A stretch of 64,000 nt of DNA from Lepidodermella squamata (Eukaryota; Gastrotricha): assembly GCA_047495785.1 (NCBI GenBank), contig JBLDXI010000024.1:4216001-4280000 (forward strand). The letters are read 5' to 3'. The notes under the pieces are model-generated. The model was not told where the DNA came from and did no database searches. It saw only the letters and a program-made list of their open reading frames with translations. Position 1 is the first letter of the stretch. Every line of letters starts with the position of its first letter. Shown in pieces: positions 13,701-25,202 of the stretch. The translations under genes and the position numbers were made by a program.

Positions 13701-15340
13701 GAATTCTATAGGATAAACCGTGGTAAAGGTGAAATTGCCGGGTACTTTTCCAGCAAAGTTTTTTCTGAGACCATCATGCAATCTTCGAAAAGACGTTTCA
13801 CAGCCATCGCCTATAAGGCGGATGAACACTTGAGGTTCTAGCTCGTATCTTTTTACGCCATAGTAGTCAACAGATATTAGATACGTGAATTCATGGTGGA
13901 GTTTGTTACTTAGGATTGGCAAAAAGGCCCAGTTCTTCAAATCCTCCTTATCAGAAGTAAATGCGAACCAGATCGTAGCAAGGTATGCTACCACGCATAT
14001 CGTCATCAACGAGAAGACGGACGCATTCTCCGCCACTAGAGTGGTAAAATTGGCCAAAATCTCAGTTAGCTGTATCGTATTGGGCGAAATTAGGAGATCG
14101 GCTCCGAAATCCCCGAAATAGGAACTTTTAAATGAGACCTTAGATTCTGTGGAATCTGCCTCGAGATCAAAGTCTTCCTGTGAAGTTGAATTAGAGCTCA
14201 CATCACGTTTCAACCTCGATCCTAAAATTCGATCCTCAGAAGCGAAACCGATTCGCAAGTGGTAGCCATAACATCTTTGCATTTCACAAACTGAAGGTGG
14301 CAAATCGTCGTTCGGAGAATAGCGCGTGAGGTTTTTCTTAAGAAATGCGCTTAAAGTGAATGAATGGTTCGCATTAGACCCAATATTTTGTGGCGCCTTA
14401 TTATTGAATGCAATCAGAGCTGATCGAGGGATGATGACTCGAAGTTCAACATCTTGGATGAAATTCATTTTCAGAGGACCTAAGTTTGAATTCACACTAG
14501 CTGTCAAGCTATTCCCAGTAACATTGATAGACCAAGAGTTTCTACCGGCCGTTAGAGTAGCAGTAGCATTCAGGGATATAAAGACAGAGTAGTCGAACGG
14601 TATGGCTGGAATTATGAGGATGAAGTCTCCCGCGTCTACTGATATAGGGAATGTTGCGAGTGAACCCAACTTGTCTGCATTTGTTGAAATGTCGCATTTC
14701 ACCTTACTGATATCGCACTGCGACTCGACTTTTTCCGTCGAAAACTGCCTTGCCTTGCCCAACATTGGGTATCCAGTCATCCTGACTGGCCAGTTTTTGT
14801 TCAAGGCTAACTTGGTCGATCCAAAGAACAGGTATAACGATATCGTTGGCATATTGAACGGCTTATTTATGTCGAATACATTCGAAATATAAGCAGTTAA
14901 CACTACTGAAACTTTGCTTGATTCATCCAAACCCTGCGGCAAATCGATTAAGAGATCTCTCCAATTCTCAACTGAAGGAATTTCGGTAGCAGCTAAATTT
15001 GAGCTGATTCCCAATCCAGGAAGCTTTCCGGGTAAAGTGTTGCGAATTACAACAGCGAAGAAGGTTCCGTTGAAGCTGAAGTCTTTACCAATAGCGAGTG
15101 CACTTTTCACCATTGCGGCTGTGGACTCCATCATCGACCTGAAATCATCGAGCAACTTGTGCGTCTGAGCTGTTGTCATTTCGATTTTTGTCGGTTTCAC
15201 CACAAGTGACTCGGAATCGAACTTGTCGGCTTCACAACGAACTGCGGTGGTGGGCAAAATGATGGCCGGCGATTCAGGCTGAGGGATAAGTTCTTTCTCT
15301 AGTACTGTCGTTAACACTGAGCTCACAGATTCAGTGTATG
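10715..15340 (-). CDS. Gene B PLAT domain and 11-TM polycystin-1-like channel module
   Basis: Exons about 15340-13043, 12991-12780, 12713-11046 and 10989-10715. A region with SFKSSYFGDFGADLLI, in the place of the GPS, precedes TM1 (FSLMTICVVAYLATIWFAF). PLAT follows: TYLISVDYYGVKRYEL through FMDKVVIVDV. Later TMs include VVSALFMAMMVNCLFYG, CLIIIPPTAAIAFIF and IAYVITFALVIATTQ. The TOP domain contains RWLDNATSVLFVDF, which matches the polycystin motif, then LYNSQINLFLSVKVVFE. The last five TMs end FLAVQIFMTIITVTYG. No LGD-type pore filter of the PKD2 kind is visible, so this is the PKD1 type. The tail exon follows at 10989-10715. Two introns split the channel. Confidence 0.85.
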
Positions 15341-18300
15341 CTGGTAAATTACAGTGAAAGTTGTTTAAACCGGACCGGTCTAAACCGGACTTTCTCCAAA
15401 CCGGACGATTTCGGGTGGCTCGATCCGAAAGTGTGGACTTTACATTATAATTTTATTGTCTAAACCGGACTCTCTAAACCGGACTGGTGTATAAACCGGA
15501 CGGATTTGGGGCTCGAAGTCCGGTTTATGCAATAAAAAGTCCAATTTTCTATATAATTTTGAAGGAAGTGCCAGCCCCTGCCTGACAAGAGTAGCCTCAA
15601 AATTTCGAAAAAATTTTAACTTCCAAATTATTGCGAATAAAGCTGAATATATTGATAATTTATATTAAAATTGTCGATTCCGTACTCAAAAACTATTACT
15701 TAGCTTGTAAAACTTGAAAATTCCATGAATTTCACGTGGTATTTCCTATACCGGACTCAGTCCGGTTTAAAATAATTCGGACTTTCTCTAAACCGGACGA
15801 TTTTGCCTGGCACGACCTTAGTCCGGTTTAGACAACTTTCACTGTACATTATTCTTAATGGGGCATTATAGGTACATCTCATTAACAACCTTGAGAAACC
15901 GATAGAATTGTTTCCGTCGAGAGATTCGCTGCCATTTTCTGGTATCGACTGAGCAGTTCGGCCGAAAGTGACATGAAATTTTGCTAGAGAAAGAGTAAAC
16001 AGCCTAAATCGGGGAAAATCATCAAATAATGTAAGCTACCGAATCGACGACCACATTCGCCGAGCTGGAGCTGCTTGAAATCACACTTGCGCTATCTTTC
16101 ACTTGCGAACTGATTGATGTTACGTTATCAGCAAGAGTTTGGTCAGGGAGTTTGGCCACAGCTGCAAGCTCCACAATTACCTGACTGGGTTTAGCGGTGG
16201 TTGATAGCTGGATAGATGAAGTTGTTAAAATTGATGTTGTTGTAAGAGCTGTTATGATAGAAATAGAAATGCTCAACAACTCGCCAGTGAAGGTTTTGTG
16301 GATTACAAATATTGCATGAATCGCCCGTCCAGAATGCTGTGCAGCTGCAGTTGTTCGCCGCGGAACACGTTCCCCCATTTTGGCAACCCCCAATTGATGT
16401 ACAGTCAGGTATTGATTTCGCGGTAGTTGATGGCTGGTTGGTTGAAGTTGTCACAATTGATGTTGTTGTGATCGCTGACATCGTACAAGTTAAAAATGTC
16501 CGTAAAAAAGAGGAAAAGAAATTACGTATATTGCATGCATCCCCAGTCCAGAATGCTGTGCAGCTGCATTTGTTTGATGCCGAACAGGTTCCCCCATTAA
16601 AGCAGCCCCCAATTAACGAACAGTCAGGCACCGAGCAGCTCGAGCTTGTCCAGCCTTGGTCGCAAACACAGTTATTTTTTGAAATGCAGAGACCATGACC
16701 GGAGCAATTTGCCACATCAAGGCAATTCGCTGTTAAAGTAACAGACGGATAAAACGCCAAACCATTGAAATGGAATTTAACCTAGTTCCGTGCAGTTAGA
16801 CCACGCTCGACAATCACCTGTGAAAGCAAACATTCACATCAGAAGCAAGGAGGATGATTCACGCAGTTTACCATAGCTGCAATTCGCGCCTGTCCAACCT
16901 ACAGCGCAGGTGCATTGATTCGGCGAAGAACAGGTTCCTCCATTCAAACACGCGCCCAAACCTGAGCAGTCCGGCACACACGTGCCGACTGAGCCCGACC
17001 ATTTCCTGGTTGTCATATTGCACCACAAATTCGCATAAGGAAGGTTGGTGTCGTTGAAAATATATCCAGGCAATGAGCAGTTATACTGCCAGACAGCGCC
17101 CCCGATGATTCGCTCATTCAGAGGAATCGGCAAGGGTATGGTAAAGTTGTTTGTGGTTCCAGCGAATGTTGGCGGCTGGGGGCAGCTAACATTTAGGCAA
17201 AGAGGTGTTGCGCCCTGCCAAGTCGTATTTGGAGGGGCGCAGGTTTGGGTCAAACTTCCGTTCACCAGAGATAGGCCCTGGTTGCATTGATAGAAAATCG
17301 TAACCACCTCGTTGCTGACTTCAAAATTCGGTAGTAGGAAGGCGTTTACAGCAGTGAAATTAGGTGCAAGACCGCAGGCTGCTCTACACCTCAACCACTG
17401 TCCCTGCCAATACTTGCTAGTCGTATTGCACGTGAGAACGGTCCACAGTTTGTTTGATGCGATGTTTGTGTAGTTAGGCAGACATGTATAATTTACAGAC
17501 ATAACACTTGGCATGCCTATGATTTCAAGCTCTGTCCACCCCATGGCTGGCGGAGGCCCGCATACACTGAACATGTCGCACTTATCCATCCTGAAGTAAC
17601 TATCGTACGAAGGGTCGCTTGTACCCATGCCGACATCACAAAACGTGTCACTCATATCGCAGGTTGATCCGGATATAGCAGCAACGTCGCAAGCGGCTAC
17701 ATTGCTGCAAGAATCGATGCATGCTTGGACAGAGCTGACCGTTTTCGATGTGACAGTGCCAGCCGAGCAGCGAAAGCCTCTCGCCCGCACGTGTCTACCT
17801 CGAGGGGGAAGTCTCTGCCGAATCTTGATCTCAGTCCATTGCAAGCTTTGCGGGCCGTATGTCTGAGCAAATATTCCACCAGAACCTGTTCCACTATACG
17901 GACCGTTCAGGTTCGAATAGCCCACAGTTGTTGTATTGCAAGTTTGTGGGAACCACCAACCTCCTGTGCCACATGGATCAGTTTGAAAGGTCTTCTTCTC
18001 AAGAACTAGCGTTCCACCAGTTGAACAGCTCTGAAATGAGCCTGCATAATTCGTCATTGAGTAAGCTGATCCGTATGGATAAAAAAGAGTAGCATATGAG
18101 AAAGCGTATCCTGCAGGACCTCGCATCTCAAATAAAACTTCAAAGCCAAAAGAATCGGTGATCTTTCGTAAGGCGTCTAGTCCCAGCCAGTAATTACCGG
18201 TGATCGAACCAAATCCCGATATATAGGTGTCGTAATCCTGGTTGAATGAAACAGTATCGTCGATTCTGCGCTGGAAAACCATCCATCCACCACCTTGTAA

Positions 18301-21300
18301 TACACAAAACCTCGTAGAATCTAGACACTTTCAAGTGGCAATATAGTTACCCCAGGTTTCTTGATCGCAGAACGCGGTTCCATTCCATGCGCCTGCCGAG
18401 AAATTATTATAAATTGCTGACACGAATTTTAAGTTAGCAGGCTGTTGTTGCTGGAAATATGTACAGTCCCTAGGTGTGCTCCAAGCTATAGAAATAGAGC
18501 TTAGGCCTATCAATATTATGCTTCAATACGAATACTTGTGATTGTGGGCTCCTCGTTAGAATACAGATATCCATAGTTGGCGAGTCTAATGCGCGAAAGT
18601 TCACCCGACAGCCATCGATATGGTGGGTCTACCATGTAGTTCACCACATCGTTGCCCGGAATTTGATTAGACAGGCCACTTAATGGTGGATATTTGCAGT
18701 ACATCCCATTCGACACTAAAGCATTGCAAAATTGAAAATTCATCGAGAAAAATTAAAGAACTCGCCTCGTCGGCGGACACCCATCATTGTAGTAGCCATC
18801 GAAGTGTTAAGCGGAGCGTAACCCGCGTATGCTACGGCTTTCAGATCTTTTGATGAGCCCCAAACGTTGTTCAAATTAATTTTGTACGCGCAGTTAGTGC
18901 GCATCCACCATCCACCTTCAAGCCTTGAAGCAGCCGGGCCGAAGCAAAGGGTCGCTGAACCGTTGTCAAAAGTCGAAAACGGCTGATAGTGATGAACATC
19001 GAATGCATTGACTAGGACAGTGAATAAGAATTTACTTTAAAATTTTCCTACCATTCTAAACTTTGGCCACTGTTTTATCTTAGCTTGCTTTCAAACTGCA
19101 CCACACTGCTTCATGCGTGTGTTGCGCAATCTATAATCTATAGCCACTCAATAAGCCTGCTTAATCCGCTGTTTTGACGATCGCCGCAGAAATTAGTCTT
19201 TTTTACGAGCAGAAATTATGATGATATTTTAGCTAAATTTAGGGCGCTCGCGTCAACATTTGATGAAAAAAGTAAGGTAACGACCATAGAAAGCAATAGA
19301 TAAAACATGCCGCCCAAAGGCTGTAATTACTGTCTTCTCTGCTAGCGCCTTAAACTCAAATAAAGGTTTTGACTGGAAATTATTCGGAGATCTATAATTT
19401 TTTAAGAAATAAGTGATGTAAAAGGAGTAGTATTTTACAAATTCGACGCTGTTTCATCGATGTTTTACCATTATATATATATATATATCACTATTTGGTG
19501 AATCGCACTACTAAATTGTTTCATACCGGTGTCATAGGCTCAATTCCGGGCCCCCCTTAGATACGAGCAGGCCCCAAGCGTCGGTTGCGCAATCAGAGGG
19601 TAAAATTGGACTTGTGCGCGCGCACTAAGTCGAAATTTTTGTTAATGTCGGGGCCGCGCGCGCTAATGTCAAAAGGCTAGTTAAAAAATGTTTGGCGGTT
19701 TTTATACCAAAATAAAGTTCACACAATACTCTATCAAATAGATATAGTTTCTCACGTTATAGGATTAAAGGAAAAAAGTTTTACGCGCACCCAAAGTTAC
19801 GAGTAGCGAGTGCGCGCGCTCTCACCCGGCGCGCAAAATCTAAGGTGCGCGTAAAACTTTTTTATTTTAAATAATTCGCGCGAGAACACCACATTCAATC
19901 GATAGAGAAGTGTCTGAATTATCTTTTGGTATAAAAACCGACGCGATATTTGAAAGTAAGCCTTTACGATCATCGCGCGCGGTATTAAGTTTGTTAGAAT
20001 TTAGGAATCAGAAAGTTTGGAGTGCGACTGATGCGCGCGAGCCAAGTCTAGATATTTAACCAACTTAATACCGCGCGCGATGATCTTATAGGCTTAATTT
20101 CAAATATCGCGTCGGTTTTTATACCAAAAAATAATTCAGACAGTTCTCTATCGATTGAATATGGTGTTCTCGCGCGAATTATTAAAAATAAAAAAGTTTT
20201 ACGCACGCTCTAACTTTCCATGCGTGCACGTGCGCGCCCCTAACCACCGCGCGGAATTTGAAGTGCGCGTAAAATTTTTTATTTTGAATTTCCCGACCGA
20301 GAACCTATATTTATTCGATAGCGAATTGTTTGAAATTTATTTTGATATAAAAACCGCCGGAATATTCAAAAGTCGCCCTTTGAAATAAGCGCGCGCGGCC
20401 TTAATTTTGTTAAAAATTTCGACTTAGCGCGCGCAACCGACGTTTGGGGCCTGCTCGTATCTAATGGGGGCCCGGAATTGAGCGTGTCATAGTAACAATA
20501 AATTGATCAATAAGCACGCAGGTCAAAGATTAACTTACTACTCAAAACACAACGTAGCGCAAAACACTGCAAAACACTTGGGACCATTGGATACATAGGA
20601 ACCAATCTTAACTACTGCGCCTCGTTTCCAAAAACACCTATAACACCCATGAAATGCGCAAAGTTTTTCAAATACACTGAGCAAATTCGTCTTCAGCAAA
20701 AAATTCGACGGAAAAATTGTGGCGCATTATTTTTGCAAAATTGTAGGGAAATTTTCGATACAGTTTTTTCAAGATGCTTGCTATGATAATCCTTGACCAC
20801 CTTTGTGGACTAATTCATGAAAGAGTTTGATTCGCTTTTCAAGAAATTATTTTTGATGCGCGTGCTTCGCCACGCCGCAACCACCAACGCGCGCGAGCGC
20901 GTTAAAGACAAGTGATTGTGCAGCTGTTTGCGCACGCACACGACCTGTATACTCGCGTTCGCTTACGAGAAGGACAACCTTATCCGTCGGCACTGAGAGG
21001 GTTTAGTAAGCTCGCTCACCGGGATTGTTAGACGCAAGGTCATAATTATTCGAATCGATGTATATTTTGTAACCAGTATCCTCCGATAGAATTCTGAAGT
21101 CTCGCCAGTGGCCAACATTTGTTTCACCGTTAATCGGATCGGTTGTTATTGTGAAGAAATCCAAACACGTCCGACGCCCAAGTTGATAGATGTATTCAAG
21201 CCCTGTGAAATGCCATCGTAACAGGATTAAAAGGAAAATAGCGCATCAGCTAAGAAGGGGAAAATACTGGGGGTGCCCAAAAACGTATCTAATTCCACAA

Positions 21301-24028
21301 TCACTCGTGATGCGAGATACGAGAATATGTAACCTCCGCAAGATTCACATACCTAACCAATAGTCGCTTGATTCATTGAAAGGTTGCGCAGAAAAACCCC
21401 ATTTGTAGTCTTGCCAGCCTCTGGAAAAATTCACGTTTCCGTTAGTTCTCTTTTGAATCATCTACGCGAAGAAATTGTAAACGTGTTGTTGCTTATTCGG
21501 AGTAGGAAATACCGTGATTCCGCGATAGTCGGTCGTATTCGAGATGTAGGGCAATTTATCGAAGAGGCAATAAACTCTCAGTGGCTGCATTCCTATTGGG
21601 TAAATCCAGTAAACGCCATTTGTGGAGCTGTTGTCAATCGTGAATATGTCGTAGCAATCATATGGCTTTTGAACAAGCGGCTTTATCATCATCACACTAC
21701 TTTTTATCGAGTTGACCTTGCCCTTCCAAGACGACCATACGATGCCTTGTTCAAACGCATCATTCATTGGAACACCATTCAAGTTTGAATCGAGGCAGGA
21801 ACCGGATACCCAGTCCTTGAACCACCATGCCCCCGACCTGTTCGAATAAACACGAAATTCTTGCCCATTATGGGTCGACAGGGAATCTCCAGGTGTTTCG
21901 GTGTCATTCATCCAATTGTAGCCAGAAGCGTTCAATCTATAGTTCGTGCTGGAGTCACCGATGAAAAACCTCCGATACCTCGCAGTTCGAAAATTCCCGT
22001 TGGTGTATTCGAGTGTGACTGCTAGTTGGTAAATCGGCCCAGCGGCTGTAATTTGGTTAATTGCGGTGTTGCCAAGGTAGAAAGCCAAGTTCTGATCGCC
22101 AAAGCCGCTCTCATATGCAGCGAAACTTTGATTAAAGTTTTGGTTAGCTGCGGGATAATTCCTTTGAATAATCGTCCAGCCACCGCCGAGAGCCGACATT
22201 TCGCAATAGGCTTTAACCGCGCTCCCACCAGGCGGATAAATTGTATAAACTCCACTTGGTGCATGAGGCGAGTTGACAGCAATATCAGAACAGTCCACCG
22301 GGTTCGGGTAAGACATCGCGACACCTGGAATAATCTGTTTGCGAAGTACGAGGATTTAATCGGAGCACAAACCTGGCGTTCCGTAGAAATCATTAGGCTG
22401 CCGCCTCACCATCATCTGAATGTTCTTAATAGACTCAGATGCAGGCCGAAAGGAATCCCAATTTACTCCCTGGTAGGGTGTAGTTGAATTGTAAACTCTG
22501 GGTGGATATGGCTGACTGTAAGCGTGTCTCAATCGACTAAAATTAACCTACCCATTGAGACTTGATGCCTGGCAAGTGTTTCCGTACCACCAACCACCCA
22601 TGTTCGTCGCTGCGCAATTTGAGCCAGTGACCTTATCGTTGTCTTGATCGGCGGTACTGAATTGACTACCTAGTGCTGTGATCATCGGGTTTGCCCCCAT
22701 ATTGCCGATACCCGTCTGGAGGTAGGAAAGCGTGTAATTACTTGACGTGCTTATCGTTCTAAAGCCTTTCCAAATTCGGAAACCGTTGAGATTGTTCTCC
22801 AAATCAGCAATGTATATAGCCATTTGATAGTAGTTATACGCCGGGGATACTACAGAATGAAGGTTGTGCAAACCCAGCCAGAAACTATCGCTGAATGAGC
22901 CGAACCCGGATACGTAATCGGTCCACGGCCGATTGAAATCGACGGAAGCCGAAGATCGCCGCTGAAATACCGTCCAGCCGCCACCGAGTGCCTTCATATC
23001 ACAATATACTTTTCGAGTGGCTGTTCCAAAAGTGTTGATGGTGTAAGTTCCACTGGGAGCCGATGGCTGCCTCATTGCAATATCCTCACAATCGAGCGGT
23101 GGTATTGTCAATTGATCTGATAAATTAATTTCGTTCATAGATTAAGCGATCTTTCTGACTAACTCAATTAGGTAATACATACCGCAATGAGGCCATGGGT
23201 TAAGAGTCGGATCTTTACTAGAGTAACCAATCGGACATTGGCAACCAGCTTCTGAACACACAGTGCAACCAGCATGAGCCAAGCAGCCGTCCACCAGAAA
23301 CCTAATTCGCATCGCTGTAATAGACGTCGAACTGTTCCTCGGATGGATGCGCAATTTCTGCGTCCTAATAACAGGGCACAGAACGATCGGGGAGAAATAG
23401 GTCGTCGAAGAGCCATTTAGCGATGTGTTGAAGAGCACGGGAGTGCTCCTTGAATCTTGCTGATCAGTCAATACTGGCAAGAACAACTCGCCCATGCCGG
23501 TCTTCGCGAGAAAAGATAAAACAAATGAAGTCAAATAGCCGAAACCTATTTCCCCAGCAGCAGTTCTTATCGTGCGAACAGAGACCTCCCTGCCAAAGTT
23601 CAAATCCAAGTATATGTTGATTTCACTTCCCAAAGGTCGCCAAAAAGATCCTGGTGGCAGATTTCCGTTTGCATTTGCAGCAGTTCCAGATGAAGCAGTT
23701 ATTGATCCACCCCACTCAGCAATCTTAGATATCAGCTCAATATTTTGGCATGCCGTTGCTATTTCATTAACGATGTTCATAGATATATAATCCATAGTAT
23801 TACTTTTTAACTAACATTGATTGCAAGTTGGCCCAGTCCAATCATCCACACATGTGCACGTGTCTGGAGCCGTGCAGCTGCCACCGTTAAGACAAGGATT
23901 TGAACAGGACTCTGCTTACGTAAAATATGAAATGTATGCGGAATTTTCCCGTAATGGAACGAACGTGCGGTAACTTTTTGCTGCAAGGTGAAGATTGAAA
24001 TGTGTAGAAAACATATAAAAAGCCGCAT
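10715..24028 (-). CDS. Gene B: chimeric FBG/EGF/Sushi/discoidin polycystin-1-like channel receptor
   Basis: The only complete family member here. Exons (5' to 3'): 24028-23965, 23911-23816, 23758-23183, 23116-22552, 22511-22373, 22324-21513, 21461-21353, 21202-21020, 19011-18766, 18715-18536, 18485-18351, 18293-16872, 16817-16782, 16729-16526, 16474-16307, 16248 to about 16040, about 15340-13043, 12991-12780, 12713-11046, 10989-10715. Order: signal peptide, EGF, discoidin-like, four FBG, PAN-like, three Sushi, EGFs, Ser/Thr-rich stalk, degenerate GPS region, TM1, PLAT, ten further TMs with the polycystin TOP domain. I read no stop or frameshift in the frame followed. Polycystin-1-type proteins are 11-TM receptors that pair with TRPP channels, usually at cilia or sperm. 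An FBG/EGF ectodomain on this core is unusual. The boundary between the stalk and the exon ending near 15340 is uncertain. Confidence 0.82.
15352..15844. mobile_element. 493-bp inverted-repeat DNA element, pogo/mariner-like, in a gene B intron
   Basis: Ends in inverted repeats beginning CAGTGAAAGTTGTTTAAAC (right end has GTCTAAAC), flanked by TA on both sides (15350-15351 and 15845-15846). CAGTGAAA termini with a TA target fit pogo/Tigger-type Tc1-mariner elements. The motif TAAACCGGAC occurs repeatedly inside in both orientations. No transposase is present, so it is non-autonomous. Its left end lies about 10 bp from the acceptor of the large channel exon. Confidence 0.78.
16040..16817 (-). 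CDS. Gene B EGF and Ser/Thr-rich stalk exons, including a 36-bp micro-exon
   Basis: The 36-bp micro-exon 16817-16782 adds a short Cys-containing link. Exon 16729-16526 carries two EGFs (CSGHGLCISKNNCVC; CFNGGTCSASNKCSC). Exon 16474-16307 has a TTSIVTTSTNQPSTTAKS-like stretch, then an EGF (CQNGGTCSAANNCSC). Exon 16248 to about 16040 is a Thr-rich repeat of that stretch followed by a Ser-rich stalk. The Ser/Thr-rich parts look mucin-like. The 3' edge of the last exon is uncertain: phase fits best with a GTGTGA donor slightly inside it. Confidence 0.62.
16872..18293 (-). CDS. Gene B large exon: FBG 4 core, PAN-like, three Sushi, EGF
   Basis: Begins GGWMVFQRR and continues the FBG started in exon 18485-18351. 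A PAN-like Cys cluster follows, ending YDSYFRMDKC, then three Sushi units (CGPPPAM, CGLAPNF and CPQPPTF starts) and one EGF (CLNGGTCSSPNQCTC). It ends in phase 1 at TATG|GTAAAC, ready for the next EGF-type exon. Module order and length match the gene A exon 4654-3227. Confidence 0.78.
18351..23116 (-). CDS. Gene B fibrinogen-C domains 1-3 and start of 4
   Basis: FBG 1: 23116-22552 plus 22511-22373, with GGGWTVFQRR, FWLGLHNL and GGWWYGNTC. FBG 2: most of 22324-21513, with GGGWTIIQRNYP and GDSLSTHNG. FBG 3: end of that exon, 21461-21353, 21202-21020, 19011-18766 and 18715-18536. FBG 4 begins at 18485-18351. The exon 19011-18766 ends before GCGAGT, a GC-AG donor at the same place as in gene A. 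The intron 21019-19012 is 2.0 kb because it holds an inverted-repeat transposon. FBG 3 is divergent. Confidence 0.75.
19538..20483. mobile_element. 946-bp foldback element with 9-bp target duplication (Mutator-like)
   Basis: Nearly the whole element is a long inverted repeat: GCTCAATTCCGGGCCCCC at the left end and its complement at the right. The centre is near 20025 and the arms carry further nested inverted segments. GTGTCATAG occurs at 19529-19537 and again at 20484-20492, a perfect 9-bp target duplication. Very long arms and a 9-bp duplication are typical of Mutator-like elements. No coding capacity. It sits in the 2-kb intron inside FBG 3 of gene B. Confidence 0.85.
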
Positions 24029-24675
24029 CAGGAAGCCACTAGATTATGAGATGGTTCCGAAAATCGATTTCGGCAGTAAGTTATCTGTTTCTTCAAAAAA
24101 ATCGTGATAATGCTTAACTGCCTTCAAAAACGCCTAAAATACTTATGAGGTCTCAGTTATCCTAAATCCAAGTGGAACAACTAAGCTATTGGCCATTTAT
24201 TGGAAAACGGTCAAAGAAAGTGCCTACGTGTTGGGAAACCCCTAACACGTAACCTTAAAACTGCAAAAAATTAAGTTATCATTTAGCAACAGGCAGCAAC
24301 ATTGATTCCGCCCCTTCCGCCAGTTTGAAATAAATCGATCGCTTGCAGGTTTTGTTGACTGCCAAGTTCAATAATTAGTTACCTATCCGCAGGGCATATC
24401 GTCTATAACAATGAAAATACCCAACCAGCAAATTTGTTATTAGCCATTGCGTATCTATTGTATAATTGATGTTACAGCTTTTTGCAACGCTTTTTTGGGA
24501 GAATCGATGCTTGCCATTCTTAGCTCTTTTGTTTAGATTTTTATCAATCAATAAGACAGAATGACCCCGGTGTGGTGCGCTTTCCGGTTCAACACTTTCA
24601 AGGTTTGCGCATTCATGATGTCGCACATGGTTCGCTCGAAGACGGGATGAATGTAGGTAGAAATGCCAAACCCAC
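22131..24675. repeat. Segmental duplication, copy 1 (gene B 5' part plus upstream)
   Basis: This stretch is repeated at about 61446-64000 in the same orientation. It covers the start of FBG 2, FBG 1, the discoidin, EGF and signal exons, and about 650 bp of upstream DNA. Similarity is near-identical over most of it but drops sharply around 22570-22735. The partner copy has small indels, including one near 24627 versus 63941. Confidence 0.8.
23183..24028 (-). CDS. Gene B 5' exons: signal peptide, EGF, discoidin-like domain
   Basis: ATG at 24028 with leader MRLFICFLHISIFTLQQ. Exon 1 ends in phase 1 at GCAC|GTTCGT, which matches the GCAC|GTAATA donor of gene A and supports the model. Exon 2 (23911-23816) is one EGF (CLNGGSCTAPDTCTC). 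Exon 3 (23758-23183) is discoidin-like (WGGSITASSGTAANANGNL, DLNFGREVSV, RTQKLRIHPRN) and ends in the same Cys-rich tail as gene A, at a GTATGT donor. A 57-bp intron joins exons 2 and 3 in frame. Confidence 0.75.
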
Positions 24676-25202
24676 AGTTTGTTCGATAAGCGATAGGCAA
24701 ACCCAGGCTAGCTGTAGCGTACCACCTTTTGTATTCAGGGGAACTATGAGCGCCATTAAAATATTCATTAAGATTTTTTATTGTTCCATTATTTATGATG
24801 CCTCATTTTTGCTCGTTGGTTGTTGGGCCTGGATCGAATTGAATGGAGTGCAAACCTCGCACAAACTCGGTCACGCCTGGTGTTGCGTGAGGGCGAAGTC
24901 AAAGCTGAAGGATGAAACTACGATTCAATATTCAATGTTTATCCTCAAATGAGGCTTTTTGCCGTTTGTTAACTTGATTGAACGAATTGGCTCCATAGAC
25001 ATCAGACCCTTATTAGTAGAGATTTATGAAAATATGCAAATCTGAATGACTACATATTACAACTTCCAACTCTTTCACGCTACGAGTACAGTCGTACAAC
25101 GCTGAAAAAGATAAAATACGCGAGGGAGATAGAAAAAGTTTAAATTCTAGGGAATATTTCTCATTTCTCAGTTGTTTCAGCATGTCAAGCATATGTCAAG
25201 CA
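24029..25202. other. Spacer: gene B upstream region and Cys-loop gene 3' flank
   Basis: No coding exon recognised. Roughly 24029-24675 reappears with high similarity upstream of gene C at 63351-64000, so it is part of a segmental duplication and probably includes the gene B promoter. A small hairpin (TACGTGTT ... AACACGTA) lies near 24226-24252 and is present in both copies. Confidence 0.55.

Noticed and set aside
13458-13841. 127-codon plus-strand ORF within the channel region
   Set aside because: Antisense to the PLAT-encoding exon of gene B.
24226-24252. Small hairpin upstream of genes B and C as a terminator or regulatory RNA
   Set aside because: Short stem with a bulge; its conservation is explained by the recent segmental duplication, so there is no independent support.
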